From Aphanomyces cochlioides (Eukaryota; Oomycota; Saprolegniomycetes; Saprolegniales; Verrucalvaceae): DNA of 64,000 nt. The notes beneath the pieces were generated by a model, which made no database searches, had not been told where the DNA came from, and saw only the letters and a program-made list of their open reading frames with translations. Numbering within the stretch: position 1 is the first letter of the stretch; each line of letters starts with the position of its first letter. The stretch covers positions 961,501-1,025,500 of the forward strand of contig JAHQRK010000013.1 of assembly GCA_019828595.1 (NCBI GenBank). Reading direction: 5' to 3'. Positions 19,898 through 31,091 of the stretch are shown here, piece by piece. The position numbers and the translations under genes are program-made.

Positions 19898-20858
19898 CTC
19901 AAATTTCATAGAGAACTTTCAAAGGCACCACCATCAAGAGTGCAATGTACAATGCACTGGAGGTTCCAAGCTATGATGGACGCGAGCAGGTCGCTGCCGA
20001 GATGACGTTGGTTCGAGCTCTCTGAATGAGTCATTATGCCAAGTGCGGTTCAACTCCCTCGATCGGCATGTCCATCGTGCAGACTACATCGTTCGACCTG
20101 TGCAGTATATTGCTACTACTGCTGTCGTTGTTGAGTCAAGATTCATCTCGGGAACGTTCATATCGCTAATGCTATCATCAGCTAGCACGCTTACTTTGCC
20201 TAGCGACGGAGAAGGGCGGCATTAACTGGTAAGGTTGGATAAACCCCTGATAATTTATAGTTTATAAACATGGATTGCTTTAAACTCTATTAATTAATAT
20301 CGGCATTGTCATAAAGTGAGTGAACTGGTGCTTGGACAAGTTATATGTTGCTCTTTTCAATCTAATTTCCTGTGTAGTATTCGATTGCTCTATATTGTCG
20401 ATTACGACTTAGATGGCCTTCATCAGTTGCTGCGTAGCACCAAGTAAGGCCTTACTGGCGAAACGAATTGGCATTGATTTGAGTTTGGCGTCCAAGGAGA
20501 GCAACATTGCGGCAGATATCATTGCCATGGTACAACGCAAACACTCCGGGTATATAGGGGGCATCACCTGTGAACACTGTATGAGCACGAACTGCAGGAA
20601 AACGCTGCGAACATGATGGGGATTTTGTGTTGGGTACATCGGTCAGGCTGGATATAAAGCATTATGGTACACTGTATAGAAATTTAGAGTTTTGCAAGTT
20701 CAACATGACGATCGCTCATATAACTTGTATTGAAAATTGGTCAAATTAATTAATTCACTGAAAATTTCTATTGATACATTGAAAAATGCGACTTATGTGA
20801 AAAACTGAGCTATAAATTTTGCCTGGCAGTGTATTGCGTCAACTTGTCATTTGACACG

Positions 20859-21685
20859 ATGGCGGACAAAGAACACCAAGCGTCGATCAATGCTGAAAAC
20901 GCCGCTCAGACACGACTACAGGTGGTTGTTTCTCCTTCTATATGTCGCTGAAGAGACTAGGCTTCGATCGAGCTGCCATCAAAGATCATCGAAATCGCCA
21001 ACGACCCGAATTATCTCTTCTTGCCGTACGAATCACTTTGGTCATGATCAAGCTAATGTGGTCAACGTGGCGTAGAAAAGAACAGATCTGGGGCAATAAA
21101 GAGTACGCGCTGTCGTATGAAAGGTCTGAAACGATCAAGGATTATGTCTTTGCCGACGTGAATCAAGCGGAAAAGTATGAAGCGTTTCAACTGTTCGGCC
21201 ACAAGGATAAATCGCACACAGTCGCCTACGTCTACTTTGGCGAAGCGTTATGTGGTGGCAAAGGAGTTGGTGTGTATTATATATCCATTGATGTCATGAG
21301 ATATTTATTGAATGGCCTGTTAGTCCATGGCGGCTGCATTGCAACAATTTTTGACGAACTCCTTGGCATGACCTTTGTTTGGTACTGTGGTCATTCTTCC
21401 GACAAGTATGTATAACATCGAACTAGGTGCTCAGGCCGCGGTGGTCCAACTGCGACATTGACTGTGAATTACCGCCGCCGTTTCAATGCGAACCAAGCTG
21501 GTATTTTCTATTTGGAGCTTGAAAAAGTCGAAGGACGCAAGGTACGCTCTGCTCCATCGCGACGGAAGTAACTGGAACTATCATCCTAGGGCTATTTAAA
21601 AGGCCGCTTAGATGATCAAAATGGCAACGTATGCGCTGATGCTACTGGGTTATTCGTCATGCTACCCTTACCGTCCAAGTTGTAG
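20859..21685 (+). CDS. THEM4-like hotdog thioesterase copy 3, six exons
   Basis: Exons are 20859-20921, 20961-21025, 21076-21269, 21324-21381, 21427-21541 and 21590-21685. All introns are GT-AG (about 39-54 nt), and the joined frame has 196 codons. The N-terminus is acidic/polar (MADKEHQASINAENA). Exon 2 has LPSKIIEIANDPNYLFLP; exon 3 has EKYEAFQLFGHKDKSHTVAYVYFG; exon 4 has HGGCIATIFDELLG; exon 5 has ATLTVNYRRRFNANQAGIFY and EKVEGRK; exon 6 has GYLKGRLDDQNGNVCADATGLF. The HGG..FDE box and the beta-strand pattern are those of 4HBT-type hotdog acyl-CoA thioesterases of the THEM4/THEM5 kind, where the HG backbone and a following acidic residue form the active site. It would hydrolyse acyl-CoA thioesters; the substrate is unknown. 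This copy looks intact and serves as the reference for the family. Confidence 0.85.
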
Positions 21686-22414
21686 TCGAGTATAGTCGAA
21701 AACAGCCAACAATTAACCCTCGATACTATCAAGTCTAGTTTACATGTACAACGGAATTGTAGATCTAATGAGCAATGTTGTTATTTGACACCTTGAGATC
21801 AATAGTCGAGGGAAGGATCTCCCACTCCGCGCATCAGTCATATTTACTGATGCCTCTTATCGAGGGGACAATAACGTTGATAAATCTTAGAGCATTGCAT
21901 AGCACGGCACAACACAAACTCAGCAAATATAATCACCTCCAAATCTTCCACGAGGATAACTTACTAGCTATCAGGACGAGCGCAAACAGTCGAAACAATA
22001 GCATGCGATTGCATCTCCAAACTTTAATTATCCTCCAGCACATCCACGATAGACTAAAACTGGTATCATTGCATTCTCCATACAAAATGCGTTGTAGAAC
22101 TCGTTGAAACCGGCTCAGCTACGAATAACGAGAGAACATTCCCAAAGAAGCAACGATGACATCTTGCTCGTATTCCCCAAAGCTCACTGACTACTTGAAA
22201 TGTTGGAAAAGATACAAAGTTCAAAATCATAAAAAGTTCGCCATGACAATCGCTCACCCAACAAATTGGTCAATAACTTCATAAAATTTGATGAAAATTC
22301 CCAAATATTGCTTATTCAGCATACAAAAGTCAAAATAAAATAGAAATCGAATTTTTTATGAATATTTTAACGACAATACGTCGATGTTTTGCATGTCATT
22401 TGAGAAAAGTCACG
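21686..22414. other. Intergenic region between thioesterase copies 3 and 4
   Basis: Nothing supported. An open plus-strand frame at 21775-22107 shows no domain. Confidence 0.5.
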
Positions 22415-23231
22415 ATGGCAGACAAACGCAAAAGACCCTCAGAAGACACAGCGATCGCCACTAAAAGTCGATGCCAGGTGCTGTTGTCTCCATTTGCAGT
22501 TTTCTTACATGTCCAGCCTTCCACGGGCCTACCAGCGAAGATCGCCGCTATCGCCAACGACTCAAATTACGTGTTCTTGCCATTGGAATCGCTGCTTGAA
22601 TCGGCATGCTGATCTGATTGATTTGGCGTAGGAAGGAACACATCTGGGGCAATGAAGAGTATGGTTTATCGTCTGGAAGGTCCGACACGATCAAAGATTT
22701 TGTCTTTGCCGACGTGAATCAATCCAAAAAGTATGAAGTGTTTCAATTGTACGGCCACAAGGACAAATCACACACGGTCGCTTACATCTACTTTGGCGCG
22801 GCGCTCTGTGGCGGCCAAGGCGTCGGTCTGTGTCCACGGAATTTTGTGGTTATTGAATGTCATAACTAGTCCACGGAGGCTGCATTGCGACCATGTTCGA
22901 TGAACTCCTCGGCATGACGTTTGTTTGGTAGAGTGGTTAATCTGTCGAGCAGTCACTCAAAATGTCTATTAGGACGCTGGGTCGTGGCGGCGTGACTGTA
23001 ACGTTGACTGTGAACTACCGCCGTCGTTTCAAGGCAAACCAGCCTGGTATTTTCTTCCTCGACCTGGTAAAGGTACAAGGATGCAAGGTACGCTCTCAAT
23101 TTTAGTTGTGAGAGTGAATTTTGCTATGTCTGTAGGGCTACTTCAAAGGTCGCTTGGAAGACCGAGACGGCAATGTTTCCGCTGATGCTACTGGATTGTT
23201 CGTCACGCCCGGCTTACCATCCAAGTTGTAA
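22415..23231 (+). CDS. THEM4-like thioesterase copy 4, suspect intron 2
   Basis: The exon plan is the same as at 20859. Exon 1 is MADKRKRPSEDTAIATKSRCQ, then a GT-AG intron. Exon 2 is LPAKIAAIANDSNYVFLP. Exon 3 is KEHIWGNEEYGL...YEVFQLYGHKDKSHTVAYIYFG, exon 4 HGGCIATMFDELLGMTFVW, exon 5 VTVTLTVNYRRRFKANQPGIFF, exon 6 GYFKGRLEDRDGNVSADATGLF, with TAA at 23229-23231. Where copy 3 has the donor GTACGA after TTGCC, this copy reads ATTGGA, so intron 2 has no GT. Read-through reaches TGA 13 codons later. Either the gene is disabled at one base or it uses a non-standard donor. All other splice sites and the HGG box are intact. Confidence 0.7.
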
Positions 23232-24611
23232 ATGGATAAATCGCTGTAAAGTCCACTTATGCAATGGTAATCTACTCCAGCGCTTATCCCCAAGGGGATA
23301 TCTGAATTCATTCACTAGTTGGGCCAAAGGTTCGCAATGTATTTCGCTTCTGAACGATCGACTATTTATTACAGCGCTGCTTTTGTGGTTTGAGTTGGCG
23401 TAGATTTCTTGTTTCGAGGAAGCTCAGACACATGTCATCACCTCCTTGACGTCGTTACCGTACCTTTAGTCAAAGCGATCGACTTTGTCAAGTGATCGAA
23501 ACCCAGTCGCAAGAGTGAGCGCGAGTTGGACTATACGATATACTACGTAATATTTGTCCTCATAGCAAATTGCATTAAGTTATCACTTTTTCTGGCAGTC
23601 GCGTGAATAACCAGCCTTACTGTCAAATTTTATACGAATTACTCAATACTTGTACCTCATGCCATCATCACCATCTTTGGCCCTAAAAGCTGAAAGCTCG
23701 ATTTTTTAAGCTATTAATAGAGACACTCTCTGTGACTTTATCGTGGTCATTCAGCATCTGCGCCATCTCTTTTCTGCTTAAGATCCTCCCTGAACGCACC
23801 TCAACGCTGCGCGATTCCACAGTCAAGGCAGATCTGAGCAGTGTAAACCTGAAAAAGCTGTATATTTTGATGATTATCAAAGTACGTGACGGCATTCAGC
23901 CGCCGCCAAGATCTGATCGCGATAGGGAAAGACAAACTAGCTGAGCGGCTCTGACGTAGTCATGCAAAGAAATCGCCAGACCTCTAAAACATAATGCAAA
24001 TATCAATTTTAGATGGTTATTTTGACCCTTTGTTGAAGTCGTGATCGGGACGGTACAACTGTACACGAAATCGATCAAGCATTGTCGCTGCGCTGGCGAG
24101 GCCAGTGACCTCTCCGCTCAACGTGAAAAGCGCTGAGTAATGTGGAATGCTCTACGAGATGAGGTCACCCTGCGAAGTCATTCAGAGTCATAGAGATTAA
24201 GTGCCACCCCCAGCATTTTTTCACACAAACTTAGGTCAGTTTTCAGCCAATCAATTGAAAGTAAAATTATTTTTAGCCAATCATATCGTCTGGTCGATTT
24301 GCAGGCGATTGGAAATATCGCCTGAAATTGGCAAATTTGGACGGAAATCACAATATCACACTGCCGAAAGACTCCTCACTCCTGCAATCAATAGAAAGAC
24401 AAATAGATAATTATGCAATATATAATTTTATAGAGAATTTGTTTGTTTGATACCCTTTGGGCCTGTCTGACTTGACAGGCACGGTCCGAGTTCGACAGAA
24501 TTGGCTTTGCCAGGCACGTGCGGAACGCAGAAAGCCTGGCGACAGAGTCTTCAAGGCGTGTCCTCTACGTAGCCCAAGTCGGCAGAAGCAAAAGAGCTCT
24601 GTTTTTTAGAA
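23232..24611. other. Intergenic region between copies 4 and 5
   Basis: No supported gene in 1.4 kb. Two short stem-loops occur near 24466-24485 (GCCTGTC/GACAGGC) and 24511-24542 (GCCAGGC/GCCTGGC), just upstream of copy 5. They may be cis elements or remnants of a small repeat. Confidence 0.45.
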
Positions 24612-25460
24612 ATGAGTTGTGACGATAACTTGGCCAGCTCCACCGAAACCAAATCAAGCATGGAGCTTGACACTCTTTCAGACTCGTTCAAGGTAAATTC
24701 CCGTGGCGAAATGAAGTGCTCATGTGTCTAGCCTGCAATGAACATGCCGCCGAAGATCGCAGCCATTCGGAAAGACCGAAAATATGTTTGGCTCACGTAT
24801 TTTACTCCGTGGCAAGGTGGTGGTTTCTCAAACTTTATGTGTAGAAGCGATAGAGCTTGGGGCGATAGATCTGCAGAGGACATGATTGCGAGAGCACCGA
24901 TTCCAAAGCATTTTATCCATTCCAAGATGTATCACCCGACCAAGTACGAAGCGAGCCACATTTTCGGCCACATTAGCCGAAAAAGTCTCGCCGGTTATGT
25001 CTATTTTGGCTCGGCACTCTGCGGCGCTAAAGGCGTCGGTACGCAAATTCCCATCCTTCCTAAAGCCTCACTTCTTCTCTCTAGTTCACAGTGGCTGTAT
25101 TGCTACTATTTTTGATGAGCTCTTGGGATTGGGCATGATTTTGTAAGTCAATTTCAAATTGATCACATTCATGGACTACTTGGAACTACATAGTGCCACC
25201 GGTAGTGGCGGTGTGACTTTATCGTTGACAGTCGAACACCTTCGGCCATTTGCTGCTGATCAAGTTGGGCTTTACTTTATAGACGTGGAAAGCATGGAAG
25301 GGCGAAAAGTAAGTGCGGATTCTGTCTGGTGAGTCTAATTAAATTGCAGGTAGCAGTGAAGGGCCGCCTCGAAGATAACGACGGCATCGTGTATTCTAAA
25401 GCTCGTGGTTTGTATTTGACTGTCAAGCTACCATCAAAGCCAGCACCATCGAAGTTGTGA
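24612..25460 (+). CDS. THEM4-like thioesterase copy 5, six exons
   Basis: Exons are 24612-24692, 24732-24796, 24845-25038, 25085-25142, 25194-25308 and 25350-25460, all bounded by GT..AG, with a continuous frame to TGA 25458-25460. The N-terminus is polar and acidic (MSCDDNLASSTETKSSMELD). Exon 3 reads HPTKYEASHIFGHISRKSLAGYVYFGSALCGAKG. Exon 4 reads HSGCIATIFDELLGLGMI, where the second glycine position of HGG is preserved but the first is serine. Exon 5 reads VTLSLTVEHLRPFAADQVGLYFIDVESMEGRK. The HSG change touches the oxyanion-hole motif and may alter activity. The sequence is the most divergent of the intact copies. Confidence 0.8.
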
Positions 25461-25844
25461 TAATGTCTGCGGGTCCAAAATTTCAAATACATTTCAGTGA
25501 CAAAGCGACGTCTGGAATAGCAACCCGTGGACATTTACAATCGTCGTTCCTAAAGTTTTTCCTTTGTCTAAGCCACAATGAGATGTATCTCGGGTTCATT
25601 ATTTCAATCACAAACTTCTTTATTGTTAAGACCTCGAGTCCTTGCTAGAACCCTTGATCGGTCTCGTGGCGGCGTCGAGACTGTAACGTGGATGGAACCA
25701 GGATTTATTGTTTCGTACGATTGTCCTGGCCCGATTCTCCATGTTTGTCGCCTAACACTGTGACGACGTGGCTAAAAAACGTTCATACAATGAATCCAAT
25801 GCAAAGCACGCTACAATCGTATTGTTCTATTCGTCGTTCAAAGC
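25461..25844. other. Short intergenic region between convergent copies 5 and 6
   Basis: Nothing supported. It separates three plus-strand genes from three minus-strand genes of the same family. Confidence 0.5.
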
Positions 25845-26903
25845 TTAATTGTCGACTTTGGCTTTTGGTTTTGGCGACACAAACAAAGCCGAAGAGTCTG
25901 CATACAAGACGCCGTTATTATCTTCAAGCCGTGCCTTCAAATAAACCTAATGAGCGACGGTGAAAATCAAGAGAAGGAAGCGATTGCGATGTTTCCCCCA
26001 ACTGCAGTGATCCCCTCCCTTCTGCTTCATGTTACTCAGATCTCACTTCTCGTCATATCCTTACTGAATTGGGGGATTCACCAAGTTGAGGGGGAAAGTG
26101 CAATTTGAAAGGCATACCTTGCGACCGTCGATTTTATCCACGTCAGTGTAAAACAACGCAGAACGCCGAGCTGGAAATGATCGACGAAAGTTGACAGTCA
26201 ACGACGCCGTCACTGCAGCACGCTCTGTGGCCCTAAAATTTTATTGCTGTTCAAACTGTCATATCCCATTTCCAACGAACCAGATCAGCGTCGCACCGAG
26301 CATCTCATCGAAAACAGTGGACAAGCATCCACCATGGACTAAAAAATCAATCAGCACATGTCAATATTCAAGCGAATTCCACGTACCAATGCCCTGACCA
26401 CTGCACAATTCGTCTCCAAAATGAACCCAAGCAACGGTATTCAACTTGCTTTCATGACCAAACACTTGCAGTGCCTCGTATTGACCATTTGCAAGCAAGC
26501 GCGAAAAGAAGAAATCTTTAGCCGGTCGAGAACGATATGTCGGAATCGCTGGGTTGGTCCAAATGGATTGTCGACTACGGGATCAGTATCTAGAATTGAG
26601 CGGTCATATTCTCCACGCTTACGTTAGCGTAACATAGGCTGGGTCGTTGGCAATATCGACGATCTTGGATGGCGTTTCCAGCGGTGGCTTGCCAGGCTAC
26701 GTGTAAAATCAATGCCGAGCTCCATTGCGCCATGCTTGAGACCGTACCGACTCTGGAATGAACGAATTCGAGCTGCCCATTCGCTTGGCCTCTTTTCCAT
26801 GAGCTAGACGGCCTGGAAAGTGGCGAAGAACGGGAGAGCCAAAGCACCGCACCAGCATGTCAAGCAGTTTGTCCGAGGGTGACCTCGGATGACGATTTGA
26901 CAT
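25845..26903 (-). CDS. THEM4-like thioesterase copy 6, basic N-terminus
   Basis: This gene runs from ATG 26903 (or ATG about 26858) to TAA at 25845-25847. Exon 1 encodes SDKLLDMLVRCFGSPVLRHF and GRLAHGKEAKR, rich in arginine and without early acidic residues after the first segment, as in mitochondrial targeting sequences. It then splices at GTACGG to exon 2 (PSKIVDIANDPAYVTLT). Exon 3 has ANGQYEALQVFGHESKLNTVAWVHFGDELC, exon 4 VHGGCLSTVFDEMLGATLIW, exon 5 VTASLTVNFRRSFPARRSALFY..DKIDGRK, and exon 6 (25946-25845) VYLKARLEDNNGVLYADSSALF. Intron 5 is longer than in the other copies (171 nt, 25947-26117). The frame is open throughout after splicing. Confidence 0.75.
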
Positions 26904-27239
26904 GCATCATCCGGATGTCTTATCCGGTCAAGCGTTTGACATAATAGAAGTTTGTAAATTGAAATTCATGTTGAAATGTGAAGAGTCAACCAAAGGTTTT
27001 GAAGTCAAAGAAGCAAAAAATAGAGCCCCACTGCTTCATGGGAGATAATCCGGTGACTATCCTTAAGGTTGGGCATGGATTTTTTCTGTTGGAGTTAGGC
27101 TAATATCTTGTTTTGCTATTGAGTTTACAGATGAGAATTGAAAATCCACCAAAGGCTACCAGCAAATCGATAAAATAGTAGCTAGACACTGGTCAAGTTT
27201 TCTTACGTTTACACAGCCAAAATATGCTTTGGCGCTGTT
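26904..27239. other. Intergenic region between copies 6 and 7
   Basis: Nothing supported; AT-rich. Confidence 0.5.
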
Positions 27240-28052
27240 CTAGAGGGCTTTCTTCTTCCCGAAATTATTCGGCGTGACAAAGACAGCCGTCGCATTCGAG
27301 TACTCCACGTCTTCACTGTCTCGGAGAGTCGCCTTTAGAAAGACCTGGCATCGATCGCATTAGATCACGATATTGCGTCCTGACAAACCCACCTTAGTGC
27401 CTTCGATTTTTTCCAAGTCGATGTAAAACAGCGCAGATTTGCTCCCCATCATCGGGCGTTTGTAGTTGACTGTCATTGAAGCAGTAAAGCCAGCGCGGTT
27501 TGCCATCCTAGGCAATGATTCTAAGCGAGTTGGTCATGATTCATCGTACCAAATCAGTGAAGAAATAAAGAGCTCATCGAATACGGCGGCAATGCATCCC
27601 CCATGGGCTATTCATAGCATGTGGTAAGTAAGCGCACCCATGGTCCGTTTCATACTGATGTCCTTTGGGCCACATAATTGACGGCCAAAGTGAACCCACG
27701 CGACGACCTTCGTCCTGTCTTTGTGTCCGTAGACTTGCATCGCTTCATACTTGCCGCTTTCGTGGACATTCGGAAAAAAGAAGTCGTCTTCGACGTTGGA
27801 TCGTAGCCAGGAAAAGGTGGGATTGTTCCACAACATGTCTCTCCTACAGCAATCGACTCAACTCGACGATACAACCGAGGGAGTATACGTCAAAGCAACG
27901 TAATTTGAATCGGCGATAATCTCTTCAATCTTGGACGGCACTTGGACCGAACTCTCCAGGGTGGCCTTGTCTGGAGTAGAAAAGAACGGTGTTCCGGGCG
28001 GCTTGGTGGCCAATTGACGCAAAATTACTTCGACACGACGGGTCGACGCCAT
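27240..28052 (-). CDS. THEM4-like thioesterase copy 7, mitochondrial-type N-terminus
   Basis: The gene runs from ATG 28052 to TAG 27240-27242. Exons 1 and 2 of the plus-strand copies are fused here: MASTRRVEVILRQLATKP, then FFSTPDKATLESSVQVPSK and SNYVALT, then a GTATAC donor. The N-terminus is an arginine-rich amphipathic segment typical of mitochondrial import signals. Exon 3 is HESGKYEAMQVYGHKDRTKVVAWVHFG, exon 4 HGGCIAAVFDELFISSLIW, exon 5 FTASMTVNYKRPMMGSKSALFY..EKIEGTK, exon 6 VFLKATLRDSEDVEYSNATAVF. All introns are GT-AG and the frame is intact. Mammalian THEM4/THEM5 are also mitochondrial, which supports a matrix acyl-CoA thioesterase role by analogy. Confidence 0.8.
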
Positions 28053-29043
28053 CGTTTCTAGCTTGAGCCGTTTCAATAATAGATGGACGATGTCAATGCA
28101 GTGTCGGCAAAGCAACATGTGGTTGTACTTCTGCTGTTTGTCGAATACTACAATTCGCTTCCATGTAGTAATCATGATTGCACAGACTTGCCATTTCTGG
28201 CTGCGAAAATGTTGCAATTGTTGGCGTATCGAAATTAAAGTGAAAATTCCTGTTACAATTGATATTACAGAAAATATTTGTTTATACAAAATATGAAATT
28301 ATAGATTCAAATTTATTTCCTAAAGGCAAGGTTAAATGAATATTTTGTTGTGGTAATTTTGTTCAGTTATTAAATTGCATAGGTATTGTATTTATACAGT
28401 AAGCTCAAGGATTGAATGCCATCCTGAGATGTTGATACCAAACTGTCCAAGAAAAGCATCAAGACAAACTTCCAGCTGCACGATCAAGTCATAAATGACT
28501 CGACAAGAATAGCATCTATGCCTTTTGTACACGATTGAACCACAGGATAGACGAGGAAGCGCATGAAATTTTGACCAAGTCAATCAAATGTTGTTAGATA
28601 GTCGAAGATTTTCTCTGTACTACGTGTACCTGGTAGTACATCTGCGAGCACAGTTCTTGGTGGATGTGCTACTCTGAAAGGTGGAGGACTCGGAGCTACT
28701 GCCTTAGTTATCTTTGGCGTAAACATGGCACTGAAATTACGGATTATTGAAACTTGACGGAAATTGTTAAACGAATTAAGAGCTCTGAGGGCCACAACGT
28801 CGAATTTCCCGGCGACATGGATTGCAAATGACGCCCTTCATCGTGTGCAGTAGAGACTTGTTTTACGAGTGTTGTGCCTCGCACAACGCTTCCCAACGTA
28901 TCACATACCGACTGAACAAGCAATTACAGAATGTATCGGCCACTCAACAACACATCGTCTTTGGCTACAGCTTACTCAAGGGACCAAGATGTTATCGTTT
29001 GAGCCATGCTGCTCTGTTAAATTTAAGTACTCTCGAGTTAAAG
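28053..29043. other. Intergenic region between copies 7 and 8
   Basis: No confident gene. A minus-strand frame at 28795-28580 begins with GTG, not ATG, and reads ALRALNSFNNFRQVSIIRNF, which resembles a mitochondrial leader. Its true start was not found, so it is not called. Confidence 0.4.
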
Positions 29044-29812
29044 CTACATTTTCGAAGTGAGGGGAAACAAAATGTAGAGTCCCGTGGCTTCAGCATACAC
29101 AGTGCCGGCATTATCTTCCAGTCGCCCTTTCATTGTCACCTATGCAAGCATTGAGCGCCCACCGCGAGAGCTTAAGAAAAACCTTTCGACCGTCCATTTT
29201 GTCAACTCCGATGTAGAAAATCCCAGCTTGGTTAGCTAAGAATCGCCGACGGAACGTGATTGTCATGGTTGCATTCAAACCGCCACGTTGCATCGTCCTA
29301 CTCGCCAGGAATAAGCTAGAATGCTATAAACAATCCTTGCCATAGCATGATAGAGCCAAGCAATTCATCAAAGAGCGCTCCAATGCTGCCTCCATGGACT
29401 AGACAGCCATTAGGGATGGAAAGATATCAAGCATTTGCATACCAGTGCCTTTGGCACCACACAACTGAGAGCCAAAGTGGACGTAAGCGATGCCACTCGT
29501 CTTGTTTTTGTGGCCAAAAAGCTGAAAGGCTTCGAACTTCCGTGGTTGATTTACGTCGCGGTAGATATAATCGTTGGCAGATGCCGTTTTCTCGACTGGC
29601 AATGGCACAGACCAAATCCTTTCCTTCCTACGTAGTTGGTTGGCCCTCAAGTCTGGAGGAACTACGTACGATAGCGGAACATAATTTGGATCGTTCGCAA
29701 TGGCAGCGATCTTGGATGGAAGTTGTGGAACTGCCGTGTTGTCTGCTATGGCAAATTCAAAATACTTTTCATCTGACAATATCTCAAGCGCGAGCAAATA
29801 CAACAGCGACAT
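29044..29812 (-). CDS. THEM4-like thioesterase copy 8, with a GC-AG intron
   Basis: The ATG at 29812 opens exon 1/2 (MSLLYLLALEILSDEKYFEF ... LPSKIAAIANDPNYVPLS). The next intron starts GTACGTAG and ends ACTACGTAG; at 42 nt with no stop it could be retained without breaking the frame. Exon 3 reads RKFEAFQLFGHKNKTSGIAYVHFG. Exon 4 reads HGGSIGALFDELLGSIMLW. The following donor is GCAAGG instead of GT, the classic minor GC-AG form. Exon 5 reads NATMTITFRRRFLANQAGIFY..DKMDGRK, and exon 6 VTMKGRLEDNAGTVYAEATGLY, with TAG 29044-29046. The gene seems functional if the GC donor is used. HGGS replaces the usual HGGC. Confidence 0.75.
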
Positions 29813-30590
29813 TCAGTGATTGACGAGTCGGCCTTTTATTCCCAGTGAGTTCAAATTCTAAAACTGGGTAGGTGGATGATAAGCCACCTTTCCCAGCGAA
29901 CGTGCGCAGCGAGACAGACGGGGAAAATTGAAATCGAGGCGACAGATCAATGCAAGCCGACGGCGGCAGCCTTGTTCTTCAATGATTTCGCTCGCTGGTA
30001 CAGATTCCAACGATTTTACTGATCGCCAAGTTTATCCGTAAGACTCCAAATTGGCAAATATCGAGCAAATCAACAATATATTGCACACAAACGCCACGAC
30101 AATCAACACTGGGCGCGCCTGGAAACATCCCCACGACAATTGTTCACAGCCGTCTTGCACCATGATGGCAATTCTTTGTTCGATTGTATCATCCTCAACG
30201 AACAAGTCGAAGTTCATGAGTTGTCTACACTCGGACTGACTTCGCCAGACGTTATTCACGACGCCAATTTCAACGTGTTCCGCGTGGTCGCGTTGGGTAT
30301 GCTCTGAGATGAGGAATGGACCGGAACTTGATTGTGTCTGCGCATTTTCAGGGAGCAAGTGATTGAGTAGTGTTCTCGGCGTTGCGATATTTTCCGCGTT
30401 ACACAAGCAGCAATGACGAAGATTTGCGAAGATTGGACTGACTCTGATAGATTTCCGGCAACGCGCCCAGTGGCGCCATAGCTTCCCACGAGTTGCGACT
30501 ACCGTAGACCATGCTAACCAGCTATGATTTTGCTGCTGTCGTCGTTTGCTTGCTGTGTTGTCATGAAACAAGTTGAAATTGTCATTTAAA
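29813..30590. other. Intergenic region
   Basis: No firm gene. A minus-strand frame from ATG 30625 to 30032 overlaps the end of the zinc-finger gene and finishes with a hydrophobic stretch (VLIVVAFVCNILLICSIF) that would form one membrane helix. Without homology I treat it as unproven. Confidence 0.35.
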
Positions 30591-31091
30591 TCACCGATTG
30601 AGCACTTCGACCTGCCGCGGGCCATAATAATACGCCAGCAAGCTCTCCACTTCAAGCATCACTCTCTTTCGCGGCTCTTGATGGATGGATGGAAGCGACG
30701 GCGCCAAATCTGGACTCTTGCTTGGCGAATGCGTGGCACAAAAGCCTCTGTTTCGAGCATACTTTGTGCAGTTGACGACTTGGCACGGACGTCCACCACC
30801 GTGTCGAAAGCATTTCCCTCCAAGATGGACTTGTGTTTGACATCCTTGTTCATTGCAGCGGCGTAATGCGTCGGTCGGGCAATGCTTTGTGCAAAAGTTC
30901 CCACTGCGGACATTTCGCTCGCAACCTTCATGTTGGCAGGGACGCTTGCCGCCGTGGCGAACACAGAGAGACCTCGCATAGACTTGATTGCGGCACTCTG
31001 GGAACGAACAGCGGCTTCTGTGCATGTGGAAAACACACTTCCAAGACCCCGTCGACGCTTCATTGTCGCACCCAGAGAACAAGCACTTCAT
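30591..31091 (-). CDS. WRKY19-like Cys/His zinc-finger protein 2
   Basis: Start at ATG 31091 (MKCLFSGCDNEASTGSWKC), matching the MKCFF starts of its paralogs; the frame upstream begins with TTG. It carries five repeats: CSFPECRNQVYARSLCVRHGG, CQHEGCERNVRSGNFCTKH, CNEQGCQTQVHLGGKCFRHGG, CQVVNCTKYARNRGFCATH. It ends with the conserved tail LEVESLLAYYYGPRQVEVL, also found in the copies at 43584 and 46162. Single exon, about 166 residues. The spacing of Cys and His suggests repeated zinc ribbons; binding partner unknown. It lies 0.8 kb upstream of thioesterase copy 8 on the same strand. Confidence 0.85.
   Translation of the reverse strand: MKCLFSGCDNEASTGSWKCVFHMHRSRCSFPECRNQVYARSLCVRHGGKRPCQHEGCERNVRSGNFCTKHCPTDALRRCNEQGCQTQVHLGGKCFRHGGGRPCQVVNCTKYARNRGFCATHSPSKSPDLAPSLPSIHQEPRKRVMLEVESLLAYYYGPRQVEVLNR

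Larger units (their letters stand above)
18268..20858. other. Long intergenic region with weak ORFs on both strands
   Basis: About 2.6 kb without a confident gene. Two weak candidates overlap head to head around 19.3-19.9 kb and are listed separately. Other frames (for example 18881-19285 plus) show no domain. Confidence 0.4.

Noticed and set aside
28580..28795. Short frame resembling a mitochondrial leader peptide
   Set aside because: It starts with GTG, has an in-frame stop upstream and no ATG before the leader. Possible exon, but not supported.
30032..30625. Minus-strand ORF with a C-terminal hydrophobic segment
   Set aside because: It overlaps the end of zinc-finger gene 2, shows no domain, and the longer version starts with TTG. 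A single hydrophobic stretch is weak evidence.
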